52,300 bases of DNA from Clostridia bacterium (GCA_017474045.1 JAFUHX010000080.1:1-52300), one strand, 5' to 3'. Shown: positions 17,631 through 26,503, counted from the first letter of the stretch. Notes: generated from the letters alone by a model not told the origin. Made by a program: numbers and translations.

Positions 17631-18611
17631 TCACCTCTTTCTTGCCACAAAAGTATCAAGCGCAACAGAACCGATTATCAACGCACCCATTACAACTTGC
17701 TGAAGAGTACTGGGAAGAGACAAAAGATTCATTCCGAAGTTGATTACTCCGATTATAAAGCCGCCGAGAACAACACCAAGAATTTTTCCTTTTCCGCCGA
17801 AAAAGCTTGTTCCTCCGATTATTGAAGCCGCTATTGCATAGGTTTCAAAGCCTGTTGCCGCTGTGGGCTCTGCCGATCCGACTCGTCCGAGAAGAACAAT
17901 TCCTGCAACGCCTGAGCAAACTCCTGAAATTATGAAAACAATCAGCGTATGCAAATTAACATTTATTCCCGAATACCATGCCGATTCTTTGTTTCCGCCC
18001 AGAGCATAGATATTTCTTCCGAGCTTTGTTTTTTGAGTTATAAAGGCAAGAATTAACGCAACTGCTATTGCAATTATTGAAACAGTGGGAATTATTCCGA
18101 AAATGTTTTTTGAAATTGCCCGCGTAAAGCTTCCCGGAAAACCAAAAACCGCGCTTGAATTTGAAATAATTAATGTTACCCCTCTGAGAATTGCCTGAGT
18201 TCCAAGAGTAATTATAAACGGATGAAGCTTTGTTACATTAACAAGACTGCCGTTTATGAAGCCTAAAAAAGCTCCTATTAAAACACCTGCAGCAATTGAC
18301 AAAACCGGGTTGACTCCGGCAACCATCATTTTCGCGCAGCTCATTCCAACAAGGGCCACTATTGACCCGACCGACAAATCTATTCCCGCAATCAGAATGG
18401 CAAAAAACTCACCCATTGCAATCAGAATATTGACTGAAGACTGCGCCAGAATCTGAGTTAACGTTGAAGAGCTGAAAAACAGCTGAGGTCTTGAAACGGC
18501 AAGAATGACGAGCAACAAAACAAGAATTCCCACCGTTGAAAATTTTTGCCAAAGAGCATTAACGCTTTGTTCGCTCTTTTGTTTTGTTTTTGCTATGGTT
18601 TTTTCGCTCAT
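17631..18611 (-). CDS. alsC: D-allose ABC importer permease
   Basis: An RbsC-type membrane permease of 326 aa, with about 8-10 hydrophobic segments. Family marks are FFAILIAGIDLSVGS in the second-third helix region and the late GGTSFFGGKGKI cytoplasmic loop, which contacts the ATPase. It has a short charged N-terminal tail. It follows alsA by 11 nt and its last codons carry the binding site for alsE. The substrate is assigned from the operon partners, since permeases of this family look alike. Confidence 0.87.
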   Translation of the reverse strand: MSEKTIAKTKQKSEQSVNALWQKFSTVGILVLLLVILAVSRPQLFFSSSTLTQILAQSSVNILIAMGEFFAILIAGIDLSVGSIVALVGMSCAKMMVAGVNPVLSIAAGVLIGAFLGFINGSLVNVTKLHPFIITLGTQAILRGVTLIISNSSAVFGFPGSFTRAISKNIFGIIPTVSIIAIAVALILAFITQKTKLGRNIYALGGNKESAWYSGINVNLHTLIVFIISGVCSGVAGIVLLGRVGSAEPTAATGFETYAIAASIIGGTSFFGGKGKILGVVLGGFIIGVINFGMNLLSLPSTLQQVVMGALIIGSVALDTFVARKR

Positions 18612-18622
18612 ATTTTGCTCCT

Positions 18623-20146
18623 TTATTCTGATTTTTCTGTTGTTGAAGCTTTGATTATTTTTTCTTCCGTTGCCTCTTTCCGAGAAAAAGTTTTAACAAT
18701 TTCCCCCTCGCGAAAAACAGCAATCGTGTCGCAGACGCTGAGAAGCTCAGGCAGCTCAGAAGAAACAACCAGAACTCCTTTTCCCTCATCGGCAAGTGAG
18801 CGCATTAAAGAATAAATTTCGCTTTTCGAGCCCACATCTATTCCCTTTGTCGGCTCATCGAAAATTATTATTTTTGAATTTGCCGCCAACCATTTGCCCA
18901 GAATAACCTTTTGTTGATTTCCGCCCGAAAGCTCAGTTATATTCTGTTCGGTTGAAAAACATTTTATATTAAGCTTTTCTTTTTCTTTCTCTGCCCAGCT
19001 TTTTTCTGAATTGAAATTTATCAGTCCTCCGACTCCTCCGCCAAAGGATTTTTTTATAAAAGGTAAAATTGAAATATTTTGTTTTATATCGAAATTTGAA
19101 AAGAAGCCGGATTCTCTTCTGTTCTCTGTTACCATTGCAAGTCCGTTTTTAATTGCTGAATAAGGACCGCTTATTTTAACCTTTTTTCCAAAGACAAAAA
19201 TTTCTCCGCTTTTTTTGGGTTCTGCGCCAAAAATTGAGTTCATCATTTCACTTCTGCCCGAGCCAACCAAGCCTGAAAAACCGAGAATTTCTCCTTTATG
19301 AAGACTGAAAGAAACGTTTTTTACTTTTCCGTCTTTTCTTTCAAGATTTTTCACCTGAAAAATAACTTCTTCATTTTCAAAGTTTTCTTTTTTGCTCTGA
19401 TAGCTTTGTTTGATTTGTCTTCCCACCATCATTGAAACAAGATCATCCTGAGTTACATCGCTGATATTTTTTGTTCCCACATAGGTTCCGTCTTTTAAAA
19501 CGGTCACTCTGTCGCCGATTTCCATAATTTCTCTTAGCTTATGAGAAATGAAAACAATTCCTCTTCCCTCTTTTTTAAGCTTTTTTATAATTTCAAAAAG
19601 GTGATTGACCTCTTCGTTGGTCAGCGAAGCTGTTGGTTCATCCATAATAATAACCCGGCTTTCATAAGCGAGAGCCTTGGCTATTTCAACTTGCTGTTTT
19701 TCGCTTATGCTTATATCTTCAACAAGAGTTCTGACATCTCTTTTCAGTCCGACCCTTTCGCATAGCTTCTGCGCCATTTTATTCATTTTTTCTCTGTCAA
19801 CAAGATTAAACGGACCAAGCTTTTTAGTTGGTATGTTTCCTACATAGAGATTTTCGGCAATAGAAAGCTCATTTATAACGCTCAGCTCCTGATATATTAC
19901 GCTGATTGCGTTTTCGCGGCTGTCTTTAGGGGTTAATCCGTTAAAAACCTTTCCGTTAATACTTATTGTTCCGGAGGTTGGCTTGTGGACACCGCTTAAA
20001 ATTTTCATCAGCGTTGATTTTCCTGCTCCGTTTTCACCTAAAAGAACATGAACCTCGCCGCTTTTTATTTCAAAAGATATTCCCGAAAGAGCCTTGACTC
20101 CGGGAAACTGTTTGACAACATTATCCATTTTTACAAGAGTATTCAT
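18623..20146 (-). CDS. alsA: D-allose ABC importer ATPase (two nucleotide-binding domains)
   Basis: An RbsA/XylG/AlsA-type double ATPase of 507 aa. The first domain has Walker A LLGENGAGKST, signature LSGG-like ISISEKQQVEIAKAL and Walker B VIIMDEPTAS. The second has the degenerate P-loop GFSGLVGSGRSE, signature LSGGNQQKV and FDEPTKGID. The start is the ATG at 20144-20146, 5 nt after GGAGG. It is first in the als operon. I could not find a convincing -35/-10 in the 85 nt between the argF terminator and this gene, so expression may need an activator not seen here. Confidence 0.88.
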   Translation of the reverse strand: MNTLVKMDNVVKQFPGVKALSGISFEIKSGEVHVLLGENGAGKSTLMKILSGVHKPTSGTISINGKVFNGLTPKDSRENAISVIYQELSVINELSIAENLYVGNIPTKKLGPFNLVDREKMNKMAQKLCERVGLKRDVRTLVEDISISEKQQVEIAKALAYESRVIIMDEPTASLTNEEVNHLFEIIKKLKKEGRGIVFISHKLREIMEIGDRVTVLKDGTYVGTKNISDVTQDDLVSMMVGRQIKQSYQSKKENFENEEVIFQVKNLERKDGKVKNVSFSLHKGEILGFSGLVGSGRSEMMNSIFGAEPKKSGEIFVFGKKVKISGPYSAIKNGLAMVTENRRESGFFSNFDIKQNISILPFIKKSFGGGVGGLINFNSEKSWAEKEKEKLNIKCFSTEQNITELSGGNQQKVILGKWLAANSKIIIFDEPTKGIDVGSKSEIYSLMRSLADEGKGVLVVSSELPELLSVCDTIAVFREGEIVKTFSRKEATEEKIIKASTTEKSE

Positions 20147-20232
20147 TTTTTCCTCCAAAATCGCTTTGTTTTTATTATGAACAGTTTTTCTTCTTTTAAT
20201 TACTTTTTATCTTTTAAAAATAAAAAATAAAA

Positions 20233-20271
20233 AAACAGCTGTAAAAACGAAATCTGTTTTTACAACTGTTT
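20233..20271 (-). terminator. Terminator after argF
   Basis: Minus strand hairpin, arms AAACAGTTGTAAAAAC and GTTTTTACAGCTGTTT with one mismatch, followed by T-rich sequence. It separates argF from alsA on the same strand. Confidence 0.8.
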
Positions 20272-20287
20272 AAATTAACTTTTTTCT

Positions 20288-21193
20288 TTATTCTGTCATG
20301 CACTTAACAAGAACTGCCTTTTGAGCATGAAGACGGTTTTCAGCCTCATCGAAAATTTCATCTGCGTGAGCTTCAAACACTTCAGCGGTAATCTCTTCTT
20401 CTCTGTGAGCCGGAAGGCAATGAAGAACCATTGCATCTTCTTTGGCAACAGCCATCAGCTCTTTGTTTATCTGATAGCCCTTGAAAATTTCTTTTCTTTG
20501 GGCAGCTTCATCCTCCTGTCCCATCGATGCCCAAACATCAGTGTAGAGAACATCGGCGTCTTTGGCTGCTTCAAAAACATCGCTTGTGCAAAGGAAATTA
20601 CCGTTTTCTTCAGCCCATTTCATAAGCTCAGAATCAGGCTCATAGCCTTCGGGGCAGCCGATTGCAACACTCATTCCGGTTCTGATTGCGCCAACGATAA
20701 GACTATTTGCCATGTTGTTTCCGTCACCAATATAGCAAAGCTTTCTTCCTTCAAGAGAGCCTTTGTGTTCACGAATAGTCTGAAGGTCAGCAAGAACCTG
20801 ACAGGGATGGCAATAATCAGTCAAGCCGTTGATAATAGGAATAGAACCGTAGGTTGCAAGGTCTTCAACCTCTTTCTGAGCGAAGGTTCTTATCATAATG
20901 CAATCAACAAATCTTGAAAGAACTCTGGCGGTGTCTTCAACCGGCTCGCCTCTTCCGATCTGAAGATCTCTTGAAGAAAGGAAAAGTGCGCTTCCGCCAA
21001 GGTCATACATTCCGACTTCAAAAGAAACCCTTGTTCTTGTTGATGACTTTTCAAAAATCATTCCCAGAGTTTTTCCTTTTAAAATATGATGTTCAATTCC
21101 TGCCTTTTTTTCTTTTTTTAATTTATCGGCAAGGTTGAGGGTATCGATAATTTCTTCAGTTGACCAGTCCTGAAGTTTAAGAAGATGTTTCAT
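20288..21193 (-). CDS. argF: Ornithine carbamoyltransferase
   Basis: Joins carbamoyl phosphate and ornithine to citrulline in arginine synthesis. It is 301 aa, normal length. The carbamoyl-phosphate motif STRTR is at residues 51-55, HPCQ in DYCHPCQVLADL, and the ornithine-site HCLPAHR near residue 263. It stands alone, with its own promoter and terminator and no other arg gene near. A catabolic role (arcB) cannot be fully excluded, but no arcA or arcC is in sight. Confidence 0.95.
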   Translation of the reverse strand: MKHLLKLQDWSTEEIIDTLNLADKLKKEKKAGIEHHILKGKTLGMIFEKSSTRTRVSFEVGMYDLGGSALFLSSRDLQIGRGEPVEDTARVLSRFVDCIMIRTFAQKEVEDLATYGSIPIINGLTDYCHPCQVLADLQTIREHKGSLEGRKLCYIGDGNNMANSLIVGAIRTGMSVAIGCPEGYEPDSELMKWAEENGNFLCTSDVFEAAKDADVLYTDVWASMGQEDEAAQRKEIFKGYQINKELMAVAKEDAMVLHCLPAHREEEITAEVFEAHADEIFDEAENRLHAQKAVLVKCMTE

Positions 21194-21224
21194 ATAATAT
21201 CGCTCCTAAAAATAAGTTTTGCCT

Positions 21225-21253
21225 ATTATACAACAATCTTTAATTTTTGTAAA
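21225..21253 (-). promoter_or_regulatory. Promoter of argF
   Basis: Minus strand TTTACA (21248-21253), 17 bp, TATAAT (21225-21230), about 30 nt before the ATG. I did not identify an ArgR box. Confidence 0.75.
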
Positions 21254-21306
21254 GCATTTTAAAGGCTGAGAGTCTCTTATATTTTTATGACGAAAAACAG
21301 CTCATA

Positions 21307-21320
21307 AGTTTAGTTAAACT
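21307..21320. promoter_or_regulatory. Candidate operator palindrome upstream of the GPH symporter
   Basis: AGTTTA-GT-TAAACT, a perfect 6-2-6 inverted repeat that ends 6 bp upstream of the -35 box of the plus-strand promoter. The place and symmetry suit a regulator site. No regulator gene is adjacent. Confidence 0.4.
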
Positions 21321-21326
21321 GACACA

Positions 21327-21356
21327 TTGACAATTATTGCGTGAAAGAAATATAAT
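21327..21356 (+). promoter_or_regulatory. Promoter of the GPH symporter
   Basis: TTGACA (21327-21332), 18 bp, TATAAT (21351-21356), 40 nt before the GTG start. Confidence 0.75.
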
Positions 21357-21396
21357 TAAAGAAGCGAAGCTATATTAAAACTAAAGGAGTGGTCTT

Positions 21397-22908
21397 GTGT
21401 CTAATCTGGCAAATACCTACACAAAAAAAGAGCGAAATATGTATCTCGCCGGTATGCTCGGTCAAAACATGATTTATAACATTGTTAACACCGGGCTTTA
21501 TTTCTATTTTCAGAGCGTAATTTTCCTTCCTGCAATGGCAATTGGAATTTTTATGGCAATTGCAAGAGTGTGGGATGCAATCAATGACCCCATGATGGGA
21601 ACAATCGTTGACAAAACAAGAACCAAATGGGGAAAATGCAGACCCTATCTCATTTTCTGCCCTGCAGTAATTTGTGTTGTTACAATTCTTTGTTTTATTA
21701 ACGGAAGATATGTTGACCCGAAATTAGGCGGCAACCCCACAACTAATATCCTTATTATCATCTGGGCGGCCGTTGCTTATATTCTTTGGGGAATGAGCTA
21801 CACCATTGGTGATATTCCTCTTTGGGGAATTACTGCCCTCATGACCGAAGACAGAAACGACAGAGCTAATATTCTTGCCCTTGCAAGAATCGCCGGCGGA
21901 ATCGGTGCAGGCGTTGTTATGTTAACCATTATTCAGGTTTCTCAGTCTGTTGGAAAATCGCTTGAAGCCAAGGTTTCAGACACATCTGCCGCAACGCAAT
22001 ACGGATTTATTATTGTTGCAATTATTCTGACCGTTATCGGCTCTGCCCTTTTCCAGCTGACCGGAATTTTCACTAAAGAAAGAGTTACTCAGTCTGAAGA
22101 AAAATACACAATGAAAGAAAACTTCAAGCTGATGTGGAGCAATGAGCCTTTCAGAAAACTTCTTATTTCAAGCGTTGTCAGAAGTCCCATTATGCTCCTC
22201 GGCAATGTTGCAATGACTCTTTTGAACTATTATTACGGCGATTTCGGAATGAAGGATTATACAATCTTTTTAATCATTCTCGGCGGCGCTATTTTCATTG
22301 CACAATTTGTTATGAGTGCTGTTGCTCCCAAGCTTTGCGAAAAATTTGAAAAGAAAAAGGTTTATAACCTTGCAACTCTTATTTCTGCTGTTTGCTTCGG
22401 CTTGATTTATGTTGTTTATCTCGTAGCTCCCACAGATCTTGACAAGCCCTTCTGGGTTGCTGTTCTCTTTGTTCTTTTTGCAGGAGCAGGAGCAGGACAA
22501 GGAGCCCTTAATGTTCTTCAGTCAATTATTATTGCTGATGCCATTGACTATGAAGAATGGAAAAACGGAATCAGACCTGACGGCGTATTTTTCTCTGGCC
22601 AATCTTTTGCAACAAAGCTTTCATCAGGAATTGCCTCAATTATTCAAAGCATTGCTTTCGCAATTATCGGCTTCAGCGGCACCAATGTTGAAAACTGTAA
22701 TCTTGCCCTTCAGAACGGCGCCCATTTCAAAACAGATTTCCCCGAATATTCCTCAGTTATGTTTTTCCTTTGCGCTGTTCCTCCCGCAATAGGACTTGCC
22801 CTTTCTGTAATCCCCATGCTTAAATATCCCCTCACAAACGCAAGACACAAAGAGATTCTTGATTCTCTTATTGAAAAAAGACATTCTGTTTCTGAAAACA
22901 CCGATTGA
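21397..22908 (+). CDS. GPH-family (MelB-like) sugar:cation symporter
   Basis: A 503-aa membrane transporter with about 12 hydrophobic segments. The N-terminal half carries the MelB-family pattern WDAINDPMMGTIVDKT then WGKCRPYL, the cation/sugar loop of glycoside-pentoside-hexuronide symporters. The late segment DAIDYEEWKNGIR is also typical of this group. The substrate cannot be read: no glycosidase lies beside it. The start is GTG behind AAAGGAG. It is divergent from argF and followed by ispE, which has its own promoter overlapping this gene's stop. Confidence 0.87.
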   Translation: MSNLANTYTKKERNMYLAGMLGQNMIYNIVNTGLYFYFQSVIFLPAMAIGIFMAIARVWDAINDPMMGTIVDKTRTKWGKCRPYLIFCPAVICVVTILCFINGRYVDPKLGGNPTTNILIIIWAAVAYILWGMSYTIGDIPLWGITALMTEDRNDRANILALARIAGGIGAGVVMLTIIQVSQSVGKSLEAKVSDTSAATQYGFIIVAIILTVIGSALFQLTGIFTKERVTQSEEKYTMKENFKLMWSNEPFRKLLISSVVRSPIMLLGNVAMTLLNYYYGDFGMKDYTIFLIILGGAIFIAQFVMSAVAPKLCEKFEKKKVYNLATLISAVCFGLIYVVYLVAPTDLDKPFWVAVLFVLFAGAGAGQGALNVLQSIIIADAIDYEEWKNGIRPDGVFFSGQSFATKLSSGIASIIQSIAFAIIGFSGTNVENCNLALQNGAHFKTDFPEYSSVMFFLCAVPPAIGLALSVIPMLKYPLTNARHKEILDSLIEKRHSVSENTD

Positions 22909-22933
22909 CTTAAAACAAAAATAATGCTATGAT
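22905..22933 (+). promoter_or_regulatory. Promoter of ispE, overlapping the upstream stop codon
   Basis: TTGACT (22905-22910), 17 bp, TATGAT (22928-22933). The TGA stop of the symporter gene (22906-22908) lies within the -35 hexamer. Confidence 0.65.
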
Positions 22934-22960
22934 AAATGCGGTGAAATAATCACCGCATTT
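22934..22960 (+). terminator. Hairpin between symporter and ispE
   Basis: A 10-bp stem AAATGCGGTG/CACCGCATTT with a 7-nt loop, then ATTTATTTAA. It can end the symporter transcript, although it sits right at the predicted start of the ispE transcript and so would also be a 5' hairpin of that mRNA. Confidence 0.6.
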
Positions 22961-22982
22961 ATTTAATAAAGGTGGTAAATCC

Positions 22983-23864
22983 ATGAAAGTTACCCTTAAG
23001 GCTTATGCAAAAATCAATCTTCTTCTCGACATTTTAGGGCTTCTTGACAACGGATATCATAATCTATATATGCTGATGCAATCCATTGGGCTTTTTGACG
23101 TTGTTTCTGTTGAATCAACTGATGACGAAAAAATTCAGCTGACTTGTTCAGTTTCTGATATTCCCATTGACCAGAAAAACATTGCCTTCAAGGCTGTTAA
23201 AGCCTTTTTTGACTACACCGGACTTAAAAATCCCGGAATTAAAATTCATATTGAAAAAAACATTCCTCACGCCGCTGGTCTTGCCGGCGGAAGCGCCGAT
23301 GGGGCTGCAGTTGTTACTGCGCTGAAAACCATTTTCTCTCCGGACCTTTCAGACAGAGAAATTGTTGAAATCTGCACCAGATTTGGTTCTGATGTTCCCT
23401 TCTGTGCATTAGGGGGAACTATGCTGGCTCAGGGCAGCGGAACTATTCTTTCCTACATGCCTCAGCTGGATTTGAAAAACATTATTGTTGTTAAGCCTGA
23501 CTGCTCTGTTTCAACCGGTGAAGCATACAGCGCCTTCGACACGGCAAGCCACATCAGACATCCAGACAGAAACGGTATTTTTCAAAGCGTTATTGACGGC
23601 GACTATGAAAAACTCTTTTCTCTCGTTGACAATGTTTTTGAGCAATTTATTGATGTTCCCGAAAGAATTACCATCAAGGCAATTATGCGAAAACATTCAG
23701 CAAAATGCGCCTGCATGAGTGGTAGCGGGCCCAGCGTTTTTGGTGTTTTTGAAAACGAAAAAGACGCTGAAAGCTGTTATAACGAGCTTAAAAAGCAGTT
23801 TGAAAGAACATATCTTTGTTCAAGCAAAAAATGCGGCATTGAAATTATTTCTGTTGAGAAATAA
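22983..23864 (+). CDS. ispE: 4-diphosphocytidyl-2-C-methyl-D-erythritol kinase
   Basis: A GHMP kinase of the MEP isoprenoid pathway: it phosphorylates CDP-ME with ATP. It is 293 aa, normal length. The N-terminal AYAKINLLLDI has the catalytic Lys, the ATP loop is PHAAGLAGGSADGAA, and CMSGSGPSVFG is the third GHMP motif. The start ATG follows AAAGGTGG. It is followed by a good terminator, so it is monocistronic. Confidence 0.95.
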   Translation: MKVTLKAYAKINLLLDILGLLDNGYHNLYMLMQSIGLFDVVSVESTDDEKIQLTCSVSDIPIDQKNIAFKAVKAFFDYTGLKNPGIKIHIEKNIPHAAGLAGGSADGAAVVTALKTIFSPDLSDREIVEICTRFGSDVPFCALGGTMLAQGSGTILSYMPQLDLKNIIVVKPDCSVSTGEAYSAFDTASHIRHPDRNGIFQSVIDGDYEKLFSLVDNVFEQFIDVPERITIKAIMRKHSAKCACMSGSGPSVFGVFENEKDAESCYNELKKQFERTYLCSSKKCGIEIISVEK

Positions 23865-23890
23865 TTTTTCATCAATTTAACAATAAAAAT

Positions 23891-23931
23891 CCTCTGTGCT
23901 TTCGTCGGTGTTACGCACAGAGGTATTTTTT
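23891..23931 (+). terminator. Terminator after ispE
   Basis: Stem CCTCTGTGC/GCACAGAGG with a 15-nt loop, followed by TATTTTTTAT. It lies between convergent genes. Confidence 0.8.
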
Positions 23932-23947
23932 ATGAAGTCAGAGGCTT

Positions 23948-24625
23948 TTAATCTTCACCTTTGGATGTATAAGGACAAACGCTCATGCACACTCCGCATA
24001 CGGCGCCTCTTCCAATATGCTTGAAATTCTTTTTCATATATTCACTGCATTTTTCCGCATCAAACATATCTTCTCGCTGACTGTTGATAGTCCACTCCGT
24101 TCCTTTTATTGCTCCCGAAGGACAAGCATCAACACACTTTCTGCAAGAACCGCAGATTGAAACAGGTTTAACCTCGTCAACCTTAAATTCGCAATTGGTG
24201 AAAACCGTTCCCAGCCTTACTGCCGCGCCATAATCTTTATGGAGAAACATTGAGCTTTTGCCAATTGTTCCAAGGCCTGAAAGAGTTGCAGTTTTTTTAT
24301 GGGAATAGCGACCCTTATAGTTCCAGCCGTCTTTATTTATGCTTTGAGATGCGGCAACGGTTAAATATTTATAGCCCTTTTTCTGAAGAAACATTCCGCA
24401 TTTTAAAAGGAGACTGTCTATAAAAGAATTCACCGTTCTATAGTGATTAAAATATGTGTGGGTCGGTTCTCCGTTAATTTCATCAATTATAGTGTTAGAA
24501 AGACGAACGACAATGCTGACAGCAAAATCGCAGCCTTCCACATCGCTGTCGGGAATTTTGCAAAAACCAACATCGCAGGCCCCTTCGTTCAAAAGATATT
24601 CTTTAAGTTCTTTTTGTATAGTCAT
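23948..24625 (-). CDS. QueG-like protein with two 4Fe-4S clusters
   Basis: A 225-aa protein with two ferredoxin-type cluster motifs, CGSCRKCVDACPSG (about residue 157 on) and CGVCMSVCPYT near the C-terminus. The middle has SGLGTIGKSSMFLH, which matches the epoxyqueuosine reductase/QueG group, where nearby residues hold a corrinoid. It is much shorter than QueG (about 380 aa) and lacks the C-terminal repeat part, so it may be a QueG relative with another redox substrate. Its start lies 23 nt inside the patatin gene upstream, so the two are translated together. Confidence 0.75.
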   Translation of the reverse strand: MTIQKELKEYLLNEGACDVGFCKIPDSDVEGCDFAVSIVVRLSNTIIDEINGEPTHTYFNHYRTVNSFIDSLLLKCGMFLQKKGYKYLTVAASQSINKDGWNYKGRYSHKKTATLSGLGTIGKSSMFLHKDYGAAVRLGTVFTNCEFKVDEVKPVSICGSCRKCVDACPSGAIKGTEWTINSQREDMFDAEKCSEYMKKNFKHIGRGAVCGVCMSVCPYTSKGED

Positions 24626-25487
24626 TATTTTTTACCTCATTGAAAAATTCTTCTTTTTCAAGGGCTTTTTCCGCATCGTCATAGCCCTTCTGATAAAGCT
24701 TTTCCATCAGTTCTTTGTTTCTTGTTAAGGTATTCAGTCCAAGACAATCACTCGGCTCAATAACAAGAAGCTTTCCTTCTTTTTCCAGAGTCGAAACCAG
24801 ACTAAGCGCTTCTTTATAGGTTTCAGGAAGAGATTTAACCATACTCACAATTTGGGGATTATCTCTGAGAAAATATTTCAGCGGTTTAGCAAAGTTTTGT
24901 TCTTTTTCATATTCCTGCCTTGGCTTTGTTAAAACAAGAACCACCTTTTCGCATCCATCGGAAAACGCCTTTTTTACTGGTATGGGATCTGAAACACCGC
25001 CGTCATAATATAACTCGGACTTCACGGGATAAGGCTTACAAACACCCGGAATACTGCAGGCGGCTTTTAAAACCGAATAATCATTCTGAGAAAAATCTTC
25101 TCTTGAAAAATAAACCGGTTCACCGCTTGAAGCCTTTGTTGCCACAACCTTGAAAATCGCATCAGTTTTTGAAAAAGCCTCGTAATCAAGAGGATTTTCA
25201 CCGTCTGAATTGCTGAGCGCACCGAAAACATACTCAACACTTATAAAAGAACCGCTTTTAATCATATTTTTCAGACTCATATATTCTTTTCTGAAGGAAT
25301 AATCAACATAAAAGGTTTTGGTTCTTCCTCTTTGATTTGCTAAATAGGTAATAAGATTTGCGCTTCCTGCAGAAACTCCGAGATAATAATCGAAGGAAAC
25401 CGATTTATCAATAAAACAATCATAAACACCGCTGGTATAAATTCCCCTCATACCGCCGCCAACATCAATAATACCTTTCATCAGCAT
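24603..25487 (-). CDS. Patatin-like phospholipase family protein
   Basis: A predicted lipid acyl hydrolase of the RssA/patatin type, about 294 aa. The oxyanion loop is GGGMRG near residue 10-15, the nucleophile Ser is in GVSAGS (about residue 39), and the dyad Asp is in YYDGGVSDPIP. There is no signal peptide, so it acts inside the cell. The start is uncertain: the murI stop overlaps GTG (GTGA) and the next ATG (TGATG). I chose the ATG at 25485-25487. It sits between murI and the QueG-like gene in one tight operon, but I see no pathway link. Confidence 0.82.
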   Translation of the reverse strand: MLMKGIIDVGGGMRGIYTSGVYDCFIDKSVSFDYYLGVSAGSANLITYLANQRGRTKTFYVDYSFRKEYMSLKNMIKSGSFISVEYVFGALSNSDGENPLDYEAFSKTDAIFKVVATKASSGEPVYFSREDFSQNDYSVLKAACSIPGVCKPYPVKSELYYDGGVSDPIPVKKAFSDGCEKVVLVLTKPRQEYEKEQNFAKPLKYFLRDNPQIVSMVKSLPETYKEALSLVSTLEKEGKLLVIEPSDCLGLNTLTRNKELMEKLYQKGYDDAEKALEKEEFFNEVKNNDYTKRT

Positions 25488-26254
25488 CACTTTCTGTAAA
25501 ACAGCGTTTTTGAAAGAGGTATTTTGGTTTCATCGCTGTTTTCAAATATAATTTTTCCCTCACCGTTTTCATTCAGCAAATTTTTGGCTTCAAGAAGTCT
25601 TCTGGTCTGACGGGCTGCCCCTTCAGCGCCGTTAAAAACCTGAACATGAGAACCAAGAAACTGAGAAATTTTTCGCTTTGCAAAAGGAAAATGTGTGCAT
25701 CCCAGAACAACACAGTCAATTTTTTCTTTTTCAAGACCACTGAAAAGCCTTTTCAAATAGGCATCCATTTCCTCTGTGTCAACCTTGTCTTCTTCAACCA
25801 ACCTCACAAGCTCCGGAGCCGGAAGCTTGATTACATTGGCGGTTTCTTTGAAGCGATCATGAAGAATTTCATATTTTTGCTCACGCAAAGTCAGCTCTGT
25901 GGCAAGAACAACAATTGTCGGGTGTTCCTTTGAAAGAGCCGCAGGCTTCAATGCCGGTTCAAGACCGATTATGGAAATATCTTTATATATTTCTCGAAGC
26001 TCCTTTGCAGCAGCGGCAGTTGCAGTATTACAGGCAATAACAACCGCTTTGGCGTTTTTTGAAACAAGATATTTAACATTTTCAATAGTGAGAGCTTTGA
26101 TTTCTTCAGTTGTTTTTTCGCCGTAAGGAGCGTTTTTGCTGTCGCCGAAATAGAAATAGTTTTCGTTAGGCATCAGCTTATATAGCTGTCGAAGAACACT
26201 GACTCCGCCCATTCCGGAATCAAAAACGGCAATTGGGCTTTCTTTTGTTATCAT
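25487..26254 (-). CDS. murI: Glutamate racemase
   Basis: Makes D-glutamate for peptidoglycan. It is 255 aa, normal length. It has VFDSGMGGVSV at the start and the two catalytic Cys residues: C75 in ACNTATA and C186 in GCTHFPF. The start ATG follows GAAGG. It is first in a three-gene operon with the patatin-like and QueG-like genes. Confidence 0.95.
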   Translation of the reverse strand: MITKESPIAVFDSGMGGVSVLRQLYKLMPNENYFYFGDSKNAPYGEKTTEEIKALTIENVKYLVSKNAKAVVIACNTATAAAAKELREIYKDISIIGLEPALKPAALSKEHPTIVVLATELTLREQKYEILHDRFKETANVIKLPAPELVRLVEEDKVDTEEMDAYLKRLFSGLEKEKIDCVVLGCTHFPFAKRKISQFLGSHVQVFNGAEGAARQTRRLLEAKNLLNENGEGKIIFENSDETKIPLSKTLFYRK

Positions 26255-26503
26255 TGTTTTACCTTCTTTGTTTTTATATTAAAATCATTCAGATATGGCA
26301 GTATTATTAACCGATCTTATCCTATCAAATCAAAAATTATATTGTGGTTTTTATTATATTAACACATTGATTGAAACAACTCAATAAAAAAAGCAAAAAA
26401 AGGCGCGGTAAAAAAATTGCAGATTTCATGAACCTGAATAATATAAGGGTTTCTATAGATTACGAAATCTGTAGAAACCCTTTTTAACAATTGTAAATAT
26501 TAG
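26255..26503. other. Non-coding gap between murI and cysS
   Basis: About 250 A/T-rich bases. Besides the palindromic hairpin at 26445-26482 I see no gene or RNA. The murI promoter should be here, but I found no convincing -35/-10 pair. Confidence 0.5.
26445..26482. terminator. Palindromic hairpin after cysS, AAGGGTTTCTAYAGAT type
   Basis: A 16-bp stem (26445-26460 with 26467-26482, one G-U pair) and a 6-nt loop, 21 nt past the cysS stop. The run of T follows on the plus strand, while the minus strand, which cysS needs, has only ATATTATT. A nearly identical hairpin is at 35326-35365. Confidence 0.65.

Noticed and set aside
20321-20917. A 198-codon plus-strand frame opposite argF
   Set aside because: Antisense of a full, well-conserved argF; no motif and no start signal.
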